A stretch of 64,000 bases of DNA from Agrocybe praecox (GCA_964017145.1 OZ024851.1:2790001-2854000); one strand, 5' to 3'; positions 46,024 to 59,456 are shown, numbered from the stretch's first letter. The notes: generated by a model from the letters alone, not told the origin. Translations and numbers: made by a program.

Positions 46024-49000
46024 GTTACACCTTGACCATTCGGTACCGCTCTGCCATGACAGCTACCGTGACTGGTCCCGTCACCAACAGGAAATAGAGT
46101 GAAGAGGCGCGTAGTGGCCAGGGCAGGAAACCGTAGCTTTGTGCCTTCGACGTACTCACTTGATGAAGCTGCTTCTCAAGCTTGATGACCTTCTCGCCAT
46201 TGATATCATCGACCTTGCTCAAAAACAACTCAGCTCCCCAAGTTCATCTAGGTCGCCCTCAAAAAGATCATTCGTCTCTTTGAAATAAAATCATTTTCAT
46301 CCTTTTTTATTCCTCTTTTGCTATTGTTCATCTTAATCTCGTTTTCTGCCGGTTGTTTACTTGCTATCGAGTTCTCTGTTGTTGTTTTTTCTTATCACTT
46401 TCCCTTCTCCTGGTTTCTCTGGGCTTTTTTTCGTCTTTTCTTTCTCTCTGCCTCCTTCCTCTATTTATTGAATCACAAACCGAAATCAAATAAAAGTTGT
46501 ACATATATGCTCACTTCATCCTTCTTTTTTCTTTCTTTTCCTCCCCCTCCCCCCATTTTCCTCCCAAACCGTCCTACTTCTTTATCTATGCGGCGCGGCG
46601 CGATGTCATATCTTACCATCACCATGCAACACCCACCTCTACTATCGTCATCGAAAAGACGGAGAACATCACTCATTCATTGGAACCCTTCATTGGAACT
46701 CTGGAATAGTCTGTTCTACCCTACTGCGCATATTTTGGATTGAACCCACCATACACAAAAACTACAACCCTATAATCATTATCATTGTCGAGTCAACGTC
46801 GCTGCACCACCTACAGTATGTGGAGCACAGCATCGAAACACAGCACAACAACCACGCTCTTTAATATCTAATTTGCCGTCTTTCCGTCGTTCGAGGACGC
46901 GCGTTTTATCACACTCTTTAATCGCACCCCAATCAACCTAATCGTCGTCAATCGATATTCGATAGCCGACCTGCTTAATCGATGTACCACCTAATTGCGT
47001 GTATCAATCAAATCCACTTATGCTCCCAACCTTTATCCGTCCTTCCTTCGATGTAGCCTTAGCATCGTCTTCCTCTCTCACATCATCGAGAACCACATTC
47101 ATTCCATGTATCGTTATTCGCATCATCACACTCATTTTAAATTTACTAGTCTCCGACAGTCAACCAACCACTTTCATTTGGATTAGTTATATCCATTCAT
47201 TACCATTATCTACAATATCATTTCCCCGTTGTCGTCGTAGTCGCGAATAGCATTGCCTAAGCGGTAGGATCTCTTCAGTCTTCCCTTTTTCGATCCGATT
47301 GAATCACAAAATATCTGTACTTTACTTCTCGATTCTCGTCTCAAACTCAATTTCAATTTTTCTACCATTAGATCGCTTGCTTCTTCATAGATATACATAT
47401 TTGTATAAAATCATTAAACTAGCTAGATATTGTTTAACTTTCAAACGGTCAATAACCAAATATAGAGGTTTAACATAGATGCTTTGCCCTAAGTATTGTG
47501 ATGCAGTAAAATTTAGAATAAGAATAAGTGACGAAGGTCCACGGATACATCCATGGCGACTTTGGCAGCATTCGCCGGCGGGGTCATTTTTAGTTCTCAA
47601 TCATTGAGGGGTGCGTTTATAATTAGGTCTAAGTCCTAAATGAGGTACGTAACTTGTAAATTATGTGAAATGCATGTCATCTAGAATCATTTGTCAGACT
47701 GAACTAGTAGACTGGATACATAGAATGCTTGACTAATTGGGTCTCAATACTACTGATAACTGTTAAAGTCGCATGCAATCAGCTTACTAGATTTTCCATG
47801 CTAGATATGGCTCGATATACCGTATGTGTAAGAATCATTGACCACGGTGTGTACCTGATCTTTCTTTTACTTTCATCTCACTCACATGCGCGCATGGTTT
47901 ACAGAGTTTCATCAATCTTCGTGGTAGGTACCTTTGTTCCGTTTTTGTTGGATACTACCAGCAAAGTATATCTCAGCTTCAGTCAATGTTGCAAACGTCC
48001 AATCAGAAAGCTGATATCCAAATTTGCTGGTGAGACGGACTCTCTTTGGCCCTTGCGAATCTTTAGAATGCAACTGAAGCCTGGAGGTGGATTTAGCCTT
48101 GAATAGCTGATTTGGAAACCCCTTTGTCTCTACAACTGTGTGAAACCATTCCTGTGGGTCATATCGAAGATACTTTCGTCATTTCGCAATCTCGAGTCCG
48201 ATACCACCAGAATGTAGCCTTCAAAACCCAACGTGAAGGACTACGCACTTGCTAAATTACAATAATCGAGCGAAAGGCTTCCCGAAACGTCGTGAGCGTC
48301 CTAACCTTCGGCGAACGAAGTCAAAGGCCGTAGTTAGAGAGTAGATAAAGACGTCAATGAACGCGGACCATGGCACGGGTATGAACTTCTGTCTCCACAG
48401 GGAATGGACGGTTGCTCACTGCATGTCTCCATCTTTTTGTTGTCAACGTAAGTACTAAAATATAGATCACTGGTAAAGGAAGTCCTATAACGAAAATAAA
48501 CGGGGGTTTGAATGAAAATAAAGCCATTAAAGGAATATTGAAAGGGTCAACTCTAAAATCTATTCTTCTTCTTTCACGTGTTGATGCAAGTACTCGAAAT
48601 ATCAATGTTTGCCGTATCAATTATAGTACACGTGCATATGCCTCATTGCAGCTGACTAGAATCGAGTAGAAAAAAGCAGGCACGTATTAAAACTTATCAT
48701 TGTAGATCCATAAGTTACCGAGTATGTCAGCAGAGCTGCAGCCGCTAACTGTATATCATAAAATCATATATTCTGCTAATGTTATTTACTGCCTTGGTCA
48801 TGCATCGATTAGCGCCCAAGACACTTGAACACATGGCCGAACCACAAGTAAATATATGAAGTCGCTGGTCGCTCTGTTTTGATTTTATTTAGGAATTCTA
48901 GACTCATCCGACTTTTGGGAGCAAGGGATTAAGTAAACTTCGACGAGAACTTAATCAGCTTCCTCCTACACTCGGACGCTGACACTTATCACAACCGTAC

Positions 49001-49930
49001 CTAGACATGCAGTCGGGATTTACCCGGGAGAACGGGTCGCGGTCATTACAAAGACTGGTAGGGTCGCAACAGAGCGAGTGTCAAGGCTGTGTACAAAATA
49101 TTCTCAAGGAAGGTGATCCTCCGAAAATTGACCACGTCAAATGGACCCGCGGTAAGTCGATGATAGGCCTGGATCGTTCATGTCCTGTAAATGTTTACGA
49201 CATTTTTCGAAGACCAAAAGTGCTCGAGTTGCACGGTACATAGTCTCAGGCTGCCTTTCAGCGATGTTTATCCGCATGAATACAAATTGGATAAAATATA
49301 ACTCGTTCTAGTGTACAGCAATGTCATATTCTAATTTCTCAGGAGCACCCCACCACGTAAAAATGGCCACCAATCCGAGGTCAATGAGTTATAGACTTGA
49401 GTATACCCAATGGTTATTGTGTCAAGTCATGAAAAGAACAGATCTAAAGGAGAGGGGAAAAAATTACAAGAAAAAATTTAACAGTCATAATTAATATCAT
49501 TAACTCTGAAGGTTTACTATTCGGGTACATAGCATATGCATTATATTTATGGAATCCATGGCATTAAAAAACTACCTAAGAGCAATAGAGATATATATCT
49601 GATATATCAACAGCGCTCCTGTGATGGTGATAGTGAGTTGACCAGGAATTGTGTCGAGCAATCTACCATTAGCGCCCGTACTAACTCGAACTCGACGACC
49701 TGCAAAAATAAAACTCGCCTCGCCAAACTGCCTGGGCGTATGCCTTATATTTTATGAATTGTGGTCTGCAAAAGACTATTGTTATACCTTTCGATGTAGC
49801 TGCTCAACGAAAGCAAGGACACCACTATTAAGCTGTATCCGATACCGGATTTTCCATACTTAATACAGAGTAGTCCCTTATATAGCAAGTGTCTTGGCCT
49901 GTGCCTAGTTTCATACTTTGTAGATCATCA
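46024..49930. other. 3.9 kb without a recognisable gene
   Basis: 46.3-47.4 kb is strongly pyrimidine-rich (T/C runs) and may include 3' transcript or flanking sequence of the giant gene. The frames at 47729-48106 (+) and 48354-48620 (-) have hydrophobic stretches but no usable ATG/splice context or family pattern. Nothing else was recognised. Confidence 0.45.
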
Positions 49931-51442
49931 TCATGTGGATGCGGGTTTGATAGGCTGAGCCATTGGGCGCTTATCAATCGTCGCCGAAGCAGCTAGGAAG
50001 CGCGATGTTGTTGTACCGTCTCCCTAAAGGTTAGGTTCATCGACATCAACAAATCGGTGCATCAAATGATTCGTATGAAAGCTTACGATAAAAATGTTTG
50101 GGAAACCCGGATCGAATTCAACTACGCTCTCAAGGTACTTGATTTGATCTTCAGTAAGGCTAATCTCGAGAGCTTCAAGATTGGCAAGCAAGTGATCGAC
50201 TTTTCGGCCTCCAATGATGGGGAAGACGAAGGGTGCTTTCTGCATTACATATGCAATAGCAACTGAAGAGCTACTCAGTCAAGTGTGCATAAATTCTCGT
50301 GGAGAACGTCTTGCCTGAAGTGATATGTTTTGCCCCTATTTCGCTCGCAACCTTTTCAAGGGCCTTGCATACAAGCTTTTGTTTGTCATTGCGCTCCCAA
50401 TCTGGATAGAAAAGTGTACGACCATTCTCTCCTGTTTGGCGTCGCCTCTCTTCTTCTTCGTCAGTCCTTATCTTTCCTGCTGCCAAGACGTTGAATGGGG
50501 CCAGGGCCAAACCTTTTTTTTTTTTTTTTGTTTGTTAGTGCTCGAGTTACGGCGGAAGGACGACTATGCAAAATGGGGTACAAACCTTCGTGCCTTGCCA
50601 TTGGAATGATTTCGCGTTCCATTGAGCGGTCCATTACGTTCCAGGAGCCTTGATAGACGGCAAATGGAGTCAAGCCGTGATCTTTGGCGTACTGATTTGC
50701 CTTGGATACAATCCATGCTGGTGTGTCTGAAATTCCCTATTCCGGTCGAATTCAGGAACAAAGGAAGATCTTACGCAGAGTGAACACGCTTACCAGGTAT
50801 AATACCTTCCCTTGGAGAATCAAGGTGTGGAGAGCCCTCATGATTTCCTCGACGCCCGTGTCCCAGTCCCACCAATGGATGTAGAGGAGGTCGATGTAGG
50901 TAGTCCGGAGTTTTTGAAGGGAAGCTGCTACGGAGATGTGTAAGGACTTGACGCTGTTCCCAACGTACATAACCTTTTGAGTGATGTTCTTATCGTGACT
51001 TTTGTAGTTAGACGAGAACTAGATTTCGGGGTAAGGCTTGTGCAAAAAAACAAAAAGCATAAATTCAGCACACCTTTGTCGCAATGAAAAGTTGATCTCT
51101 TATCCCTCTCTGTTCGGCCCACTCTCCGATGAACATTTCCGAAGACTCGTCTTGACTAGGTCGGTCATAAGTAAATCTCAAAGGAAATATCGTTGAGGTT
51201 GGAGGTTACACCCACTATGCATTTGCAGTGTCAATGAAATTTCCTCCGTTATCGAAATAGGCGTCAAGAAGTTTGAAGCTGGATTCTTTATCCATGGCCC
51301 CCATACCACGCTCGGCCCATTTGTCGCCGATGCTCGCACCACCAAGTTGTATAGGAGATACATGGACACCAGCAAGTGGACCCAAGACTCTATAACGCCC
51401 AAGGTTAGACTTCGGTACATCAGCTGGCTTCAAATGAGACAT
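49931..51442 (-). CDS. aryl-alcohol dehydrogenase, aldo-keto reductase family (copy 5)
   Basis: Exons 51442-51216, 51155-51074, 51018-50794, 50736-50586, 50512-50315, 50262-50087 and 50023-49931. The tetrad is intact: Asp in NFIDTAN, Tyr in YQDESSEMF, Lys in FIATK, His in YIHWWDWD. It shares the seven-exon structure of copies 2 and 3, but the intron after ITSG uses a GC donor (GCAAGA) with a normal AG acceptor, and the acceptor of intron 4 is a run of A followed by AG. The usual GMALAP is GLALAP. It sits about 25 kb from the main dehydrogenase group, next to the kinase gene. A TATAAA (51542-51547, minus) lies about 100 bp upstream. Confidence 0.92.
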
Positions 51443-51541
51443 GATAATTGCTTGACTGCCAATGCGTAGTAGGCACTATTGATGGTGGTCCCAATGAGAA
51501 AATCAGATAACAAATTCCAGCAGGTGCGAGAATCTTTTGCG

Positions 51542-51547
51542 TTTATA
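51542..51547 (-). promoter_or_regulatory. TATA box of dehydrogenase copy 5
   Basis: TATAAA on the minus strand about 100 bp upstream of the start at 51442. Confidence 0.55.
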
Positions 51548-51996
51548 TTGGGATCATTCGCACCTGGCCACCATATGATTATAGATCAGCTGGATGGGAA
51601 TGAGCAGACTGTTTTGGATAGTGAGGTGAGAACGGTGTATGTTTGAGTGGCATTGATCTCACCTTAATGTCTGCCCAACCCTCAGGTGGAAGGATCACTA
51701 ATAACCTGGGAATACAGCGAGTGGATTTATCAGCAGTTTGAGAACGTTCCAACGGCATACTTGGCTATAGTATCCGAGATTAGAAGTCGCGATGTATGAG
51801 GATGGCCGTTCTTGTGTTTCAAGGATTTTCTTTCATTCCCATTGCTAAAGATTCCGTCTTGAAGCTTAAAGACCGACTGATGGCCTCAAATCACACAAGG
51901 TTTTTATAAAAACAAAATAGACTGCTCGGTTGAAATCATTATTTTACAACTATGAAATCCACAATCAGTCAGAGACCGGTTATGACTTAATAGTAG
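51548..51996. other. intergenic, no gene seen
   Basis: Upstream region of dehydrogenase copy 5 and 3' flank of the kinase gene. No coding pattern. Confidence 0.5.
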
Positions 51997-54266
51997 TTAG
52001 CTTACCCAAGATAAAACTGTTTCTAGAACTCCCAACGACAAGCTATCACTTCGATAAATGGCATTCCGAAAACGAGAAGCGGAATTCTTTCCCCAGTTAT
52101 CCACGGATCGCGTGTCGATCATTTCTTGCTCATGAATTTCAGAGATGATATCATGCATGGCAGGTCTTTCACTAGGCTGCGTTTTCCAACAACATTCCAT
52201 TATCGACCACATGGTTTCTGAGAGCTTGAACCATGAAAAGGCGATACTACCGGGTTGAGGACGCGTGGGCTTCCTGCCCTTGATAATTTGTAGAATAACA
52301 GTCATGTCTCGAGAAAATTCATAGAAAGGATACTTTCCGGTATACATCTAGGTATGCTCGCCATTAGAAGATATACATATACAAGTACTACGGAAGTCCG
52401 ACTAACCTCGTACAAAACGCATCCGTACGCATACACGTCGCTCTCAATTGTAGCTTGCGAATGTTCATCTTCTGGACTGAGCAGCTCTGGTGCTAGCCAT
52501 CGAATCGATCCATGAAAACTGGAGCTTTTCGGCGTATGATGTGAGAATAAATCAGGAGAACGAATTGTTGATAAACCGAAGTCCGATAAGCAGGCGCGGC
52601 CAGCGTCAGTGATGAGAATGTTCACCTAGCGAAAAAAAAGTCATGTCAATACTCGCGCCTAGTACATAGCAGTGACAAAAAAACGTTCTCACCCCTTTGA
52701 GATCTCCGTGAACAATGTCTTGTTCGTGTAAGTATGCTAAACCAGATGCAATATCGAGGGCCTAATTATTTTTATCAGTTTACATTTCTGTGTAAATGGG
52801 ATGTCTAACTCTAACACACCAAAAATCGTCGATCTGCATCGGAAACTTTTAGCAAATATTCGTTTAGGTTGCCCCGGTTCATCCAAGACGATACGAGGCA
52901 TAATCTTTGATGTTCATCATCAAGATGATACACTCCATAGAAGGGCAAAATATTCGGGTGCGAAATCTGTCCCCAGATTATGGCCTCTCTCGAGAAAGCC
53001 TGCCATAGATGTACGTTAGTACCTTCACATGAAGTAGAATAGACACAAGTCACACCTTTAGCCAACTGTCTTTGGCTCTACTTTGATATATCCTCATGAT
53101 TTTCATGCACACCTGTTGACCTTGCAGCTCGCCTTGCCAGATGTCTCCAAAAGAGCCCGCAGCTACCATAGATTTTCCCAGTTTAACGCCAGTCAGGATG
53201 AAACACCGAGGATGCAGGCCCGAGTTTCCACTGAGACGTAATAGTGCATAAAGGATGCCACTTTTCGCAGCAGGGTCAGCCTTCGGATAATCCAAAAGCT
53301 GTATAGAATTTGCCTTCGGTTAGCGTGATGATTCATGAAGTTATGACAAGAATCAGAGGCTGTACGTACCATTTGCATTAGGTCGAGAAGCTTTTGCGCA
53401 GCATCGCCTCGAGAGTTGAGTATCACGGTCGATTGCTCTTTATCACGAAGTATGGATACAAAGACGGAATATACCGCGGAAATCGTGGCGTTGAACTGGT
53501 TTTGTGATATGTTTCGGCAATAGGAATCTTGAAAATCACAAAATTCATGGAGTAATTGTTCATCGGGATATATATTGTCGAGTAGTCGCGACAACTCTTT
53601 CGCTGAACAATTCGCCGGGTTTCCGTTTCCGTGGCAAACACCCGGAAATATAACATGCACAGAAGACAACGACGAGGTGTAATCCTCACTGTAAGAGTCT
53701 ATGTGAAGGGAACTCTGCAGGGACGAGGTATCAGGTTAAGGGCTCGAGTTCACAGGTATAAAACGTTACTTCACCTTTCTTGGTGGCCTTATTCTTGTCA
53801 TTCTGGGAGAGCGCCTTCCGATTTCAAAACAAGTCCTTAGACAAAGGTTATGAAAACTCTCCGAAGACAACGAAGATAATTTATGCCGAGTGTAGTTTCT
53901 TCCCAAGGGAACGTTATCATAAGAAGGGAGACATAACACTGGCACGTTCCTTCAAGGTTAAAACGCAGTTAACGGTAAAAAAGAATATAAAGCACCTCCA
54001 TCTCGAAGGTCATTATTTCTTCTACAGATCTCTTCTCCGACGTCGCTACAGAAGTCGAAAAATGTTTCTCGGGTCATTTGGTGAAGGGCTCGAGCGAGCT
54101 TAGGCCATTCATTGTATACGGGTTCCTCTAGGGTATCTGAGAGGCGAGCCTGTTTAGGGATTGTCAACGTGTTTATAACCAAGTACGCACCATGCGGTAG
54201 ATTTGAGAGGAAGTAACGCCCAAGGGTATCAAGTTCCAGGTAGTACCTATCCCAATCAGAAGACAT
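51997..54266 (-). CDS. protein kinase (TKL-like) with N-terminal GIT/Spa2-homology repeats
   Basis: Eight exons join in phase: 54266-53996, 53938-53775, 53714-53370, 53298-53056, 52999-52820, 52761-52693, 52625-52407 and 52347-51997, giving about 613 aa. The N-terminus MSSDWDRYYLELDTLGRYFL leads into two GIT/Spa2-homology repeats, residues 52-86 (YNEWPKLARALHQM with FDFCSDVGEEICRR) and 104-133 (NYTRHKLSSLSSESFHNLC, CFEIGRR). A helical linker follows. The kinase domain (about 305-585) has AAGSFGDIW, Lys326 (VCMKI), HGDLKGVN with catalytic Asp421, DFG Asp439, SIRWLAPELL and SDVYAYGCVLYEM. All key residues are present; Gly replaces Arg in the HRD motif, as in many fungal TKL-like kinases. SHD repeats normally occur in polarity scaffolds such as Spa2 that bind MAPK-pathway kinases. 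A linked kinase is unusual. Confidence 0.82.
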
Positions 54267-55081
54267 TTCACGACACGAGAGATGTATGCCCGGTTCTGCG
54301 TTGTACGGACGGAGGTTGTCTTCAAGTAAAGGTCATTGCCGTTGAGAAAAACCAGCTTGATCGTGCTTCGCTTATAGATACCTAAGGCCGTGTAAATAGA
54401 CACAGACGTTGACAGACGGATATATATATAAGTGAAATCCGAATCCGGCTCACAGCATCCCAATCATTCCATGACTAATATCATAGCACTTTCTTTAAGT
54501 TGAGGAGAGCATGTATAGGGATATGATGTCGACCTGCAAAAATATCTCTCCCTACTTTCGTTTTAGGGTTCAAAGCCGTGTTTCTACCCCGGTTTAACAT
54601 GTCAAATACACACCGGTGATAGAAGTAATTTATGTCGTAATTTTGATTCTTCAAATCTTCCAGCCTGGCCGTATGTGATGCTGTTAGGTGATGATCCGTG
54701 ACTGGCACTGAAATACTGCAATCGCAATTCGCTTAGTGTTCTTCAGATCACTTGGAGTGGACATATAATGGTCAGAGTTCGGTTGTAGAAAATAAAATTG
54801 ACGAAGACACTGGAGAGTGAGGCTTAGACTTCGAAGTTCCTGTTCAGTGTTCGGTGCCCGGGAGACGGGACCGTGCGACGCGCGTCAAAGTTGCTTGAGG
54901 TTGTTTGGTCGTTCCTGAAAAACGTGACATCTGATTCCGTGAACACGTGAACGCGCGTTCTTGTCTTGTTCAATGTTCTCCAGACTCCCCGTCAACTAGT
55001 GGCAAGTCACAGTTCCCGAAATCATGTCAGAAACCGCATAAATTTTGGATAAATTGCAAAGGAAGAGAAAATAGCTGGAAA
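54267..55081. other. intergenic, no gene supported
   Basis: Contains the kinase 5' flank. A 75-codon minus frame (54481-54708) with His-rich ends has no recognisable features and was not called. Confidence 0.4.
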
Positions 55082-58000
55082 CTACTTCAGACAAAACAAC
55101 GATTTCCACGGAACAGTGGTCCTTCTCCGATTTTTTAACATCTGAGAATCGTCATCTTTACCCCACTCTGATTCAGTGCCCACGTTTGTATTACTGACAC
55201 CATCCCATGTAGAACTATCGTCTGTTTTCAAAGTATTGGGCGCCAACTCGGGAGCAATTGCAAGGACGGCGTATTCTGACAGAGACAGTTGCCCCGCATC
55301 GTTTGTACCAAGATTTGGTATCTGCATATATCGTATGTCAGCCAGATTTCCTGCATAAATTTTCTTCTGACCTCTTTGATTTGGGTTAGAACATCTGTTC
55401 CTCCAATTGTTTGCACAGGAGCCCAGACACCAACTGTATTCTTGGTGATGATATCCCAGGCTGCTTGCTTCAAAGACGTATCGTTGAGACGTTGTCCGGC
55501 GTATGCTTGTAGTTTTGCGTAATACTGCGGGAAATCCTTGCTTCCGAAGGTTTTACCGTATCGAGCAATTTTGCTATTCCAGTATCAATTAGCTGCTTCG
55601 ACAATGTCAAATTTGCACTTACTCGGCGTCTGACCCATTATACAATCTACAGAAATCCAACCATGCAGCGTCGAACGCGGGTTCGTCAGTGATTAGGTCC
55701 ATTGCTTCCATCAGAAGCTCCCCGCCCCCGAAAATCATCACAAGGCTGTACCTGTCATGGTATGTTAGTACTCGTCATCTGTTAATCAAAAATAGTACAC
55801 TAACGAGCCGGCGCCTTCACCTCCTTCATCTACCATGTGTGCAGTATCAGCATTCCATCCGACAGCTGTCCCATTTCCTGTGAACAATCCGTATTGGAAC
55901 CCTCCAATATCGTTCTATGCTTCTCGTCAGCTTATTGTCAATTCAGAGCAGCGGGATGCACACCATGCCCGTTTTAATCCTGTCTCTCCATGTCGTATCA
56001 TTCTAGAGCAAGATCAGTCGCTCAAGAAGGTTTCGAGATTTAATATCTCCACTTACGGTTCGTTCCCACTTTGTGAACCAATTACCAGCCAATGTCGTCC
56101 AGTCAGGACCGATTCGGAGACGGCCAGGACCTTGAGGCGGTGGAGGTGGCAGAACCTTTCTCAACGGATCCCAAGTCATGATGGTCTGATCTGCTTGCAG
56201 CGAATAGTCCATAAGGTCGCCAACTAATTCATCGGCTGGAATAGCATGGTTCTTTTTTTGTTGTTGCTGAGATACTCTGGAGGAATACTCACTGGTAAGA
56301 TAATAAAATGGTCTCTTGAGTGTACTTCCAGCGACTCTTGCCTCCTTAGCACCATCTCCCCAGTGCGACACATTATGTCGACTACCAAGACCTGCGAATG
56401 GACCTATGTGATGGAAATCGACTTCAGAAAGATGACGCGTCATCGCATGTGCCATTCTGAAGACATCGGCACGGCCAGTTCGTAGGAAAGATGTCCAGAG
56501 CCATAAATCCGACGCTATTGCTCCAGTCAGCTCCGTCCTATTCTCTGTATGTGTATTAATGGACTGACATAGTTCCCCGTTATCCCAGGCATAACCCCCG
56601 ACGTCGTATCTCCAATTATGACGAGTCTGGTCATATGTATGCATGACATCTCCATAGTTCCAGAAACCATAGAATTGTCTCTGATCGGGCTCCTAAATGA
56701 TGTTGATAATCTGGAAGTGTAAGAAAGGTTTTTCGACATACTGCCACATAGAAGTCTAATAGGTCACTCTTTCTCTTCTCCAGAGCAGCCGCTCCTGTCG
56801 TCGATGTGTCTGGCACATTCCTACGTAATAACTCAGTATTCCAGATATGATACTCGTATTGGCTGTGGACTTGAAACCTACCATCGTCCTCCAAAGATCT
56901 TTTGGGAGGCATAAAACTCGGGCGCGCATACCAACTGGGGGATTTGAGTCTGCACAATATCATCTAAGCCTTTTAAAGCAGCGCAAATAGGACGCGCAGT
57001 TGCTTACATGGACCACAGACAACTGTGCCAATGTTGCTCTGGATGGCGTTGCACCGAACAATTGGAGCGAAAATTCGTATGATCGTCCAACACCTATAGG
57101 ATTTGGATCAGGATTTCCGACGTCCTCGTATGCCAGGTCGAGCTATATGCGTGTGTCGGTTTTCCAGCAAAACAACAACAACAACCAAGACTCACGCCAT
57201 GAGGAACAGTATCATAATGTCGCATGTCCATCGCAGCTGCCTGGGCCAACATTAATCTGTGTTTTTTCAATAACGTCTTCAACTTGCCTTGGGACTATAT
57301 GCCCATAAAGTTGTCGTCGCCGTGTCTGTTCCTGCTCCTCGAATGTCGAGGGATCTTGGTGCGCCTTGCCAGAAATCTATGCGCAACAGCTTATTAACGT
57401 CTCGACATAGGAACATAGGGGGAAAAAAATCACTGTCCACCTTTTATGGCAAAAACAACGCCTCCACCTCGTGCGCCTCCGATGTAACCCAGACCAGAGG
57501 CTCTCTTGCCAGAGCCCCCACCAGTTGCTCGAAGGAACGAAACAGCATTCCCTTTATCTGTTCGTTTGTATATTTGGAAATGCTCTGAACTGAGCTGTTC
57601 GAGTGAGTAATCACTCCAGACCTATTTCGTCCCAGTCAGCTCAGTCATTGAGTAGATATTTATGGTTATCTTCAGGAACGTACCGCAAGCATATCGAGCT
57701 CGCTTGACACTGTCGTTGGCCATGTGCTGACATCAGGTGTCGGTAGACCATTAAATTGCGGGTCAAGAACAGCTGCTGTCGCATCTCGCCTCAGGCCAGA
57801 TACTACGCGAATGGGTTCTCCCCAAACACCGGGAACCGCAGGTTGGGATGGAGGGGCGGGTGTCTGGGTCGGAACAGGGACCGTATTTAAGAATCGCACA
57901 TGCCTATCGTGTAAAAGATCGGTCATAGGTGTCGAGAATTGGAAACCCTTCGTCAACTAGTCAGTATGTTAATCAACCCATTTTATTTTCCTGCCTTACC

Positions 58001-58923
58001 AAACCCTTGATAAAGTCTTTTTGTTGATCACCATCGAAGATGAAGAAATGAACGGTCCTTAGCGCTGTGGAACCTGCAGCAAGGTAGAAACGAACAGTGA
58101 AAGGGAGGAAGTCCGCTCGGCCTCCAGAGCTTCCTGAAGTATATTTTCCAGTAATCTGGCAGTATTGTCAACACGGAAATATGAACCAGGGGCGACTATC
58201 TCCTTACCTTGATAACTCCTCGAACAGGGCCTGATTGTTCAGCCGTAATAGAATCTACGCGGCCCAGCATCGTTTGCACAGTCGGTGGCTGCACAACCTC
58301 TCCGTTTTCAACGGTCGACGAGGCGGAAGAAAAATCTGGATCAGGTGCATTTTGTAGGCGTACAACTAGCTGGCCATTTTGAGCGAGCTTGTTGCCCGAA
58401 AGCGCCATAGAGGATATCACAGTCGTGCCTCCAGCAGCCGCGAACGTGACTGCATCGATGATTAGCATCGGCTTTTTGAATTTATTCTTCTCATCTTACC
58501 TGAAAAATTCCCCGTTGTCATTGTAATGCCTCCGTCGCTTCCTGTTACTACTTTGACGGGAGACGCAGGCTCTGTCGGAGTTCCTTGTGCCAAAGTCAAT
58601 CCAGTTCCAATGGCGGTGAGGCTATCTGCACTGATTGCATGGCCCGTCCATTTCAAACTTCCATCTGGCCAGCTTAAGATGTTATAGTCAGTCGTATTTT
58701 CAATTATTTGAATTAAATCCAACACAAACTAAGCCAACGGCCATGTTTGTATAGGCACTCCTCCTGCTTTCCCTGTCGCAGAGAAAGGTGTCGTTCGGTC
58801 GACCACTCCTTGCTGCCATGGAATTCCAAACGCTGTTCCCGTGGGAAGTGCTCCTGGTGCAGCACCGTCTAACCAGTGGATATCGATCCCTGCTTGCTTT
58901 GTCCGGACAGATGAAGAAGACAT
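55082..58923 (-). CDS. PL26-like exo-rhamnogalacturonan lyase family protein (PcRGLX/YetA-like)
   Basis: A heavily split gene whose exons spell the three-domain PcRGLX-type architecture. The N-terminal RIFT-barrel part has IDIHWLDGAAPGALPTG, AFGIPWQQGVV, then WPDGSLKWTGHAIS. The central beta-sandwich part has HFFIFDGDQQKDFIKGLG, MTDLLHDRHVRFLNTVP and VWGEPIRVVSGLRRD. A later stretch has MDMRHYDTVPHGV. The C-terminal alpha/alpha-toroid has NYGDVMHTYDQTRHNWRYD, YAWDNGELCQSINTH and the HHIGPFAGLGSRHNVSHWGD segment. PcRGLX removes unsaturated disaccharides from rhamnogalacturonan I by beta-elimination. The start is the ATG at 58921-58923. No signal peptide follows it, so the protein may be intracellular or the true first exon was missed. 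Several exon joins were not resolved, especially 58.7-58.75, 57.3-57.7 and 55.3-56.0 kb. Confidence 0.72.
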
Positions 58924-59456
58924 GGCCAAAATTTTGATGTCTTTTTTCCAGTTATCCGTACGTCTGTTATTTAACTCCAATCCTTCAAAGCCGGGTCACA
59001 AAAACGGGCCGTCGTAGTTGAAGAATCGTCATGTGTTGCACTGGTAGGGGGTGCATAATGACGGGATGACATATGGAAAACGCGATCCTTTGAGAGTCCT
59101 GGCGGGTCCGTAGTGGAATTCTGGCCAAGGCGTTTTGGCTTCGTGGCTATTGCGCATGGCATTCACAGTCCAGAAATACCGTCAGAGCGCTATGAATAGA
59201 TCTATAGCCGGTTTGTACTTGTCCGGCAGTCAGATGACATCAATGTGGCCTGTCCAACTTGTTCTCCATCTCTTCAAATAGATTCCATTGCATGAGAAGG
59301 ACGGTCCGCTTTCGAACGAAGCAAGAGACGGGCGATTTTTATTTTCCGAGAGGCAAACGCTATCATACATGACGGCGGTTGAAGGGTGTGAACTAATATC
59401 TAAAAGAATAATTCTCCAAATTGTGGGGTTTGGGTTGGACTACCTTCTCTCATAGT
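58924..59456. promoter_or_regulatory. shared divergent upstream region of PL26-like and MRH-type genes
   Basis: About 530 bp separate the two outward-facing starts. No clear TATA box or missing signal-peptide exon could be assigned. A short hydrophobic stretch occurs near 59390-59450 in a frame different from the MRH gene. Confidence 0.45.

Noticed and set aside
46025..46228. 67-codon minus-strand frame with a membrane-like stretch, directly tail to tail with the giant gene
   Set aside because: It begins at TTG, has no ATG or acceptor upstream, and matches no family. It could be a chance frame over the 3' flank.
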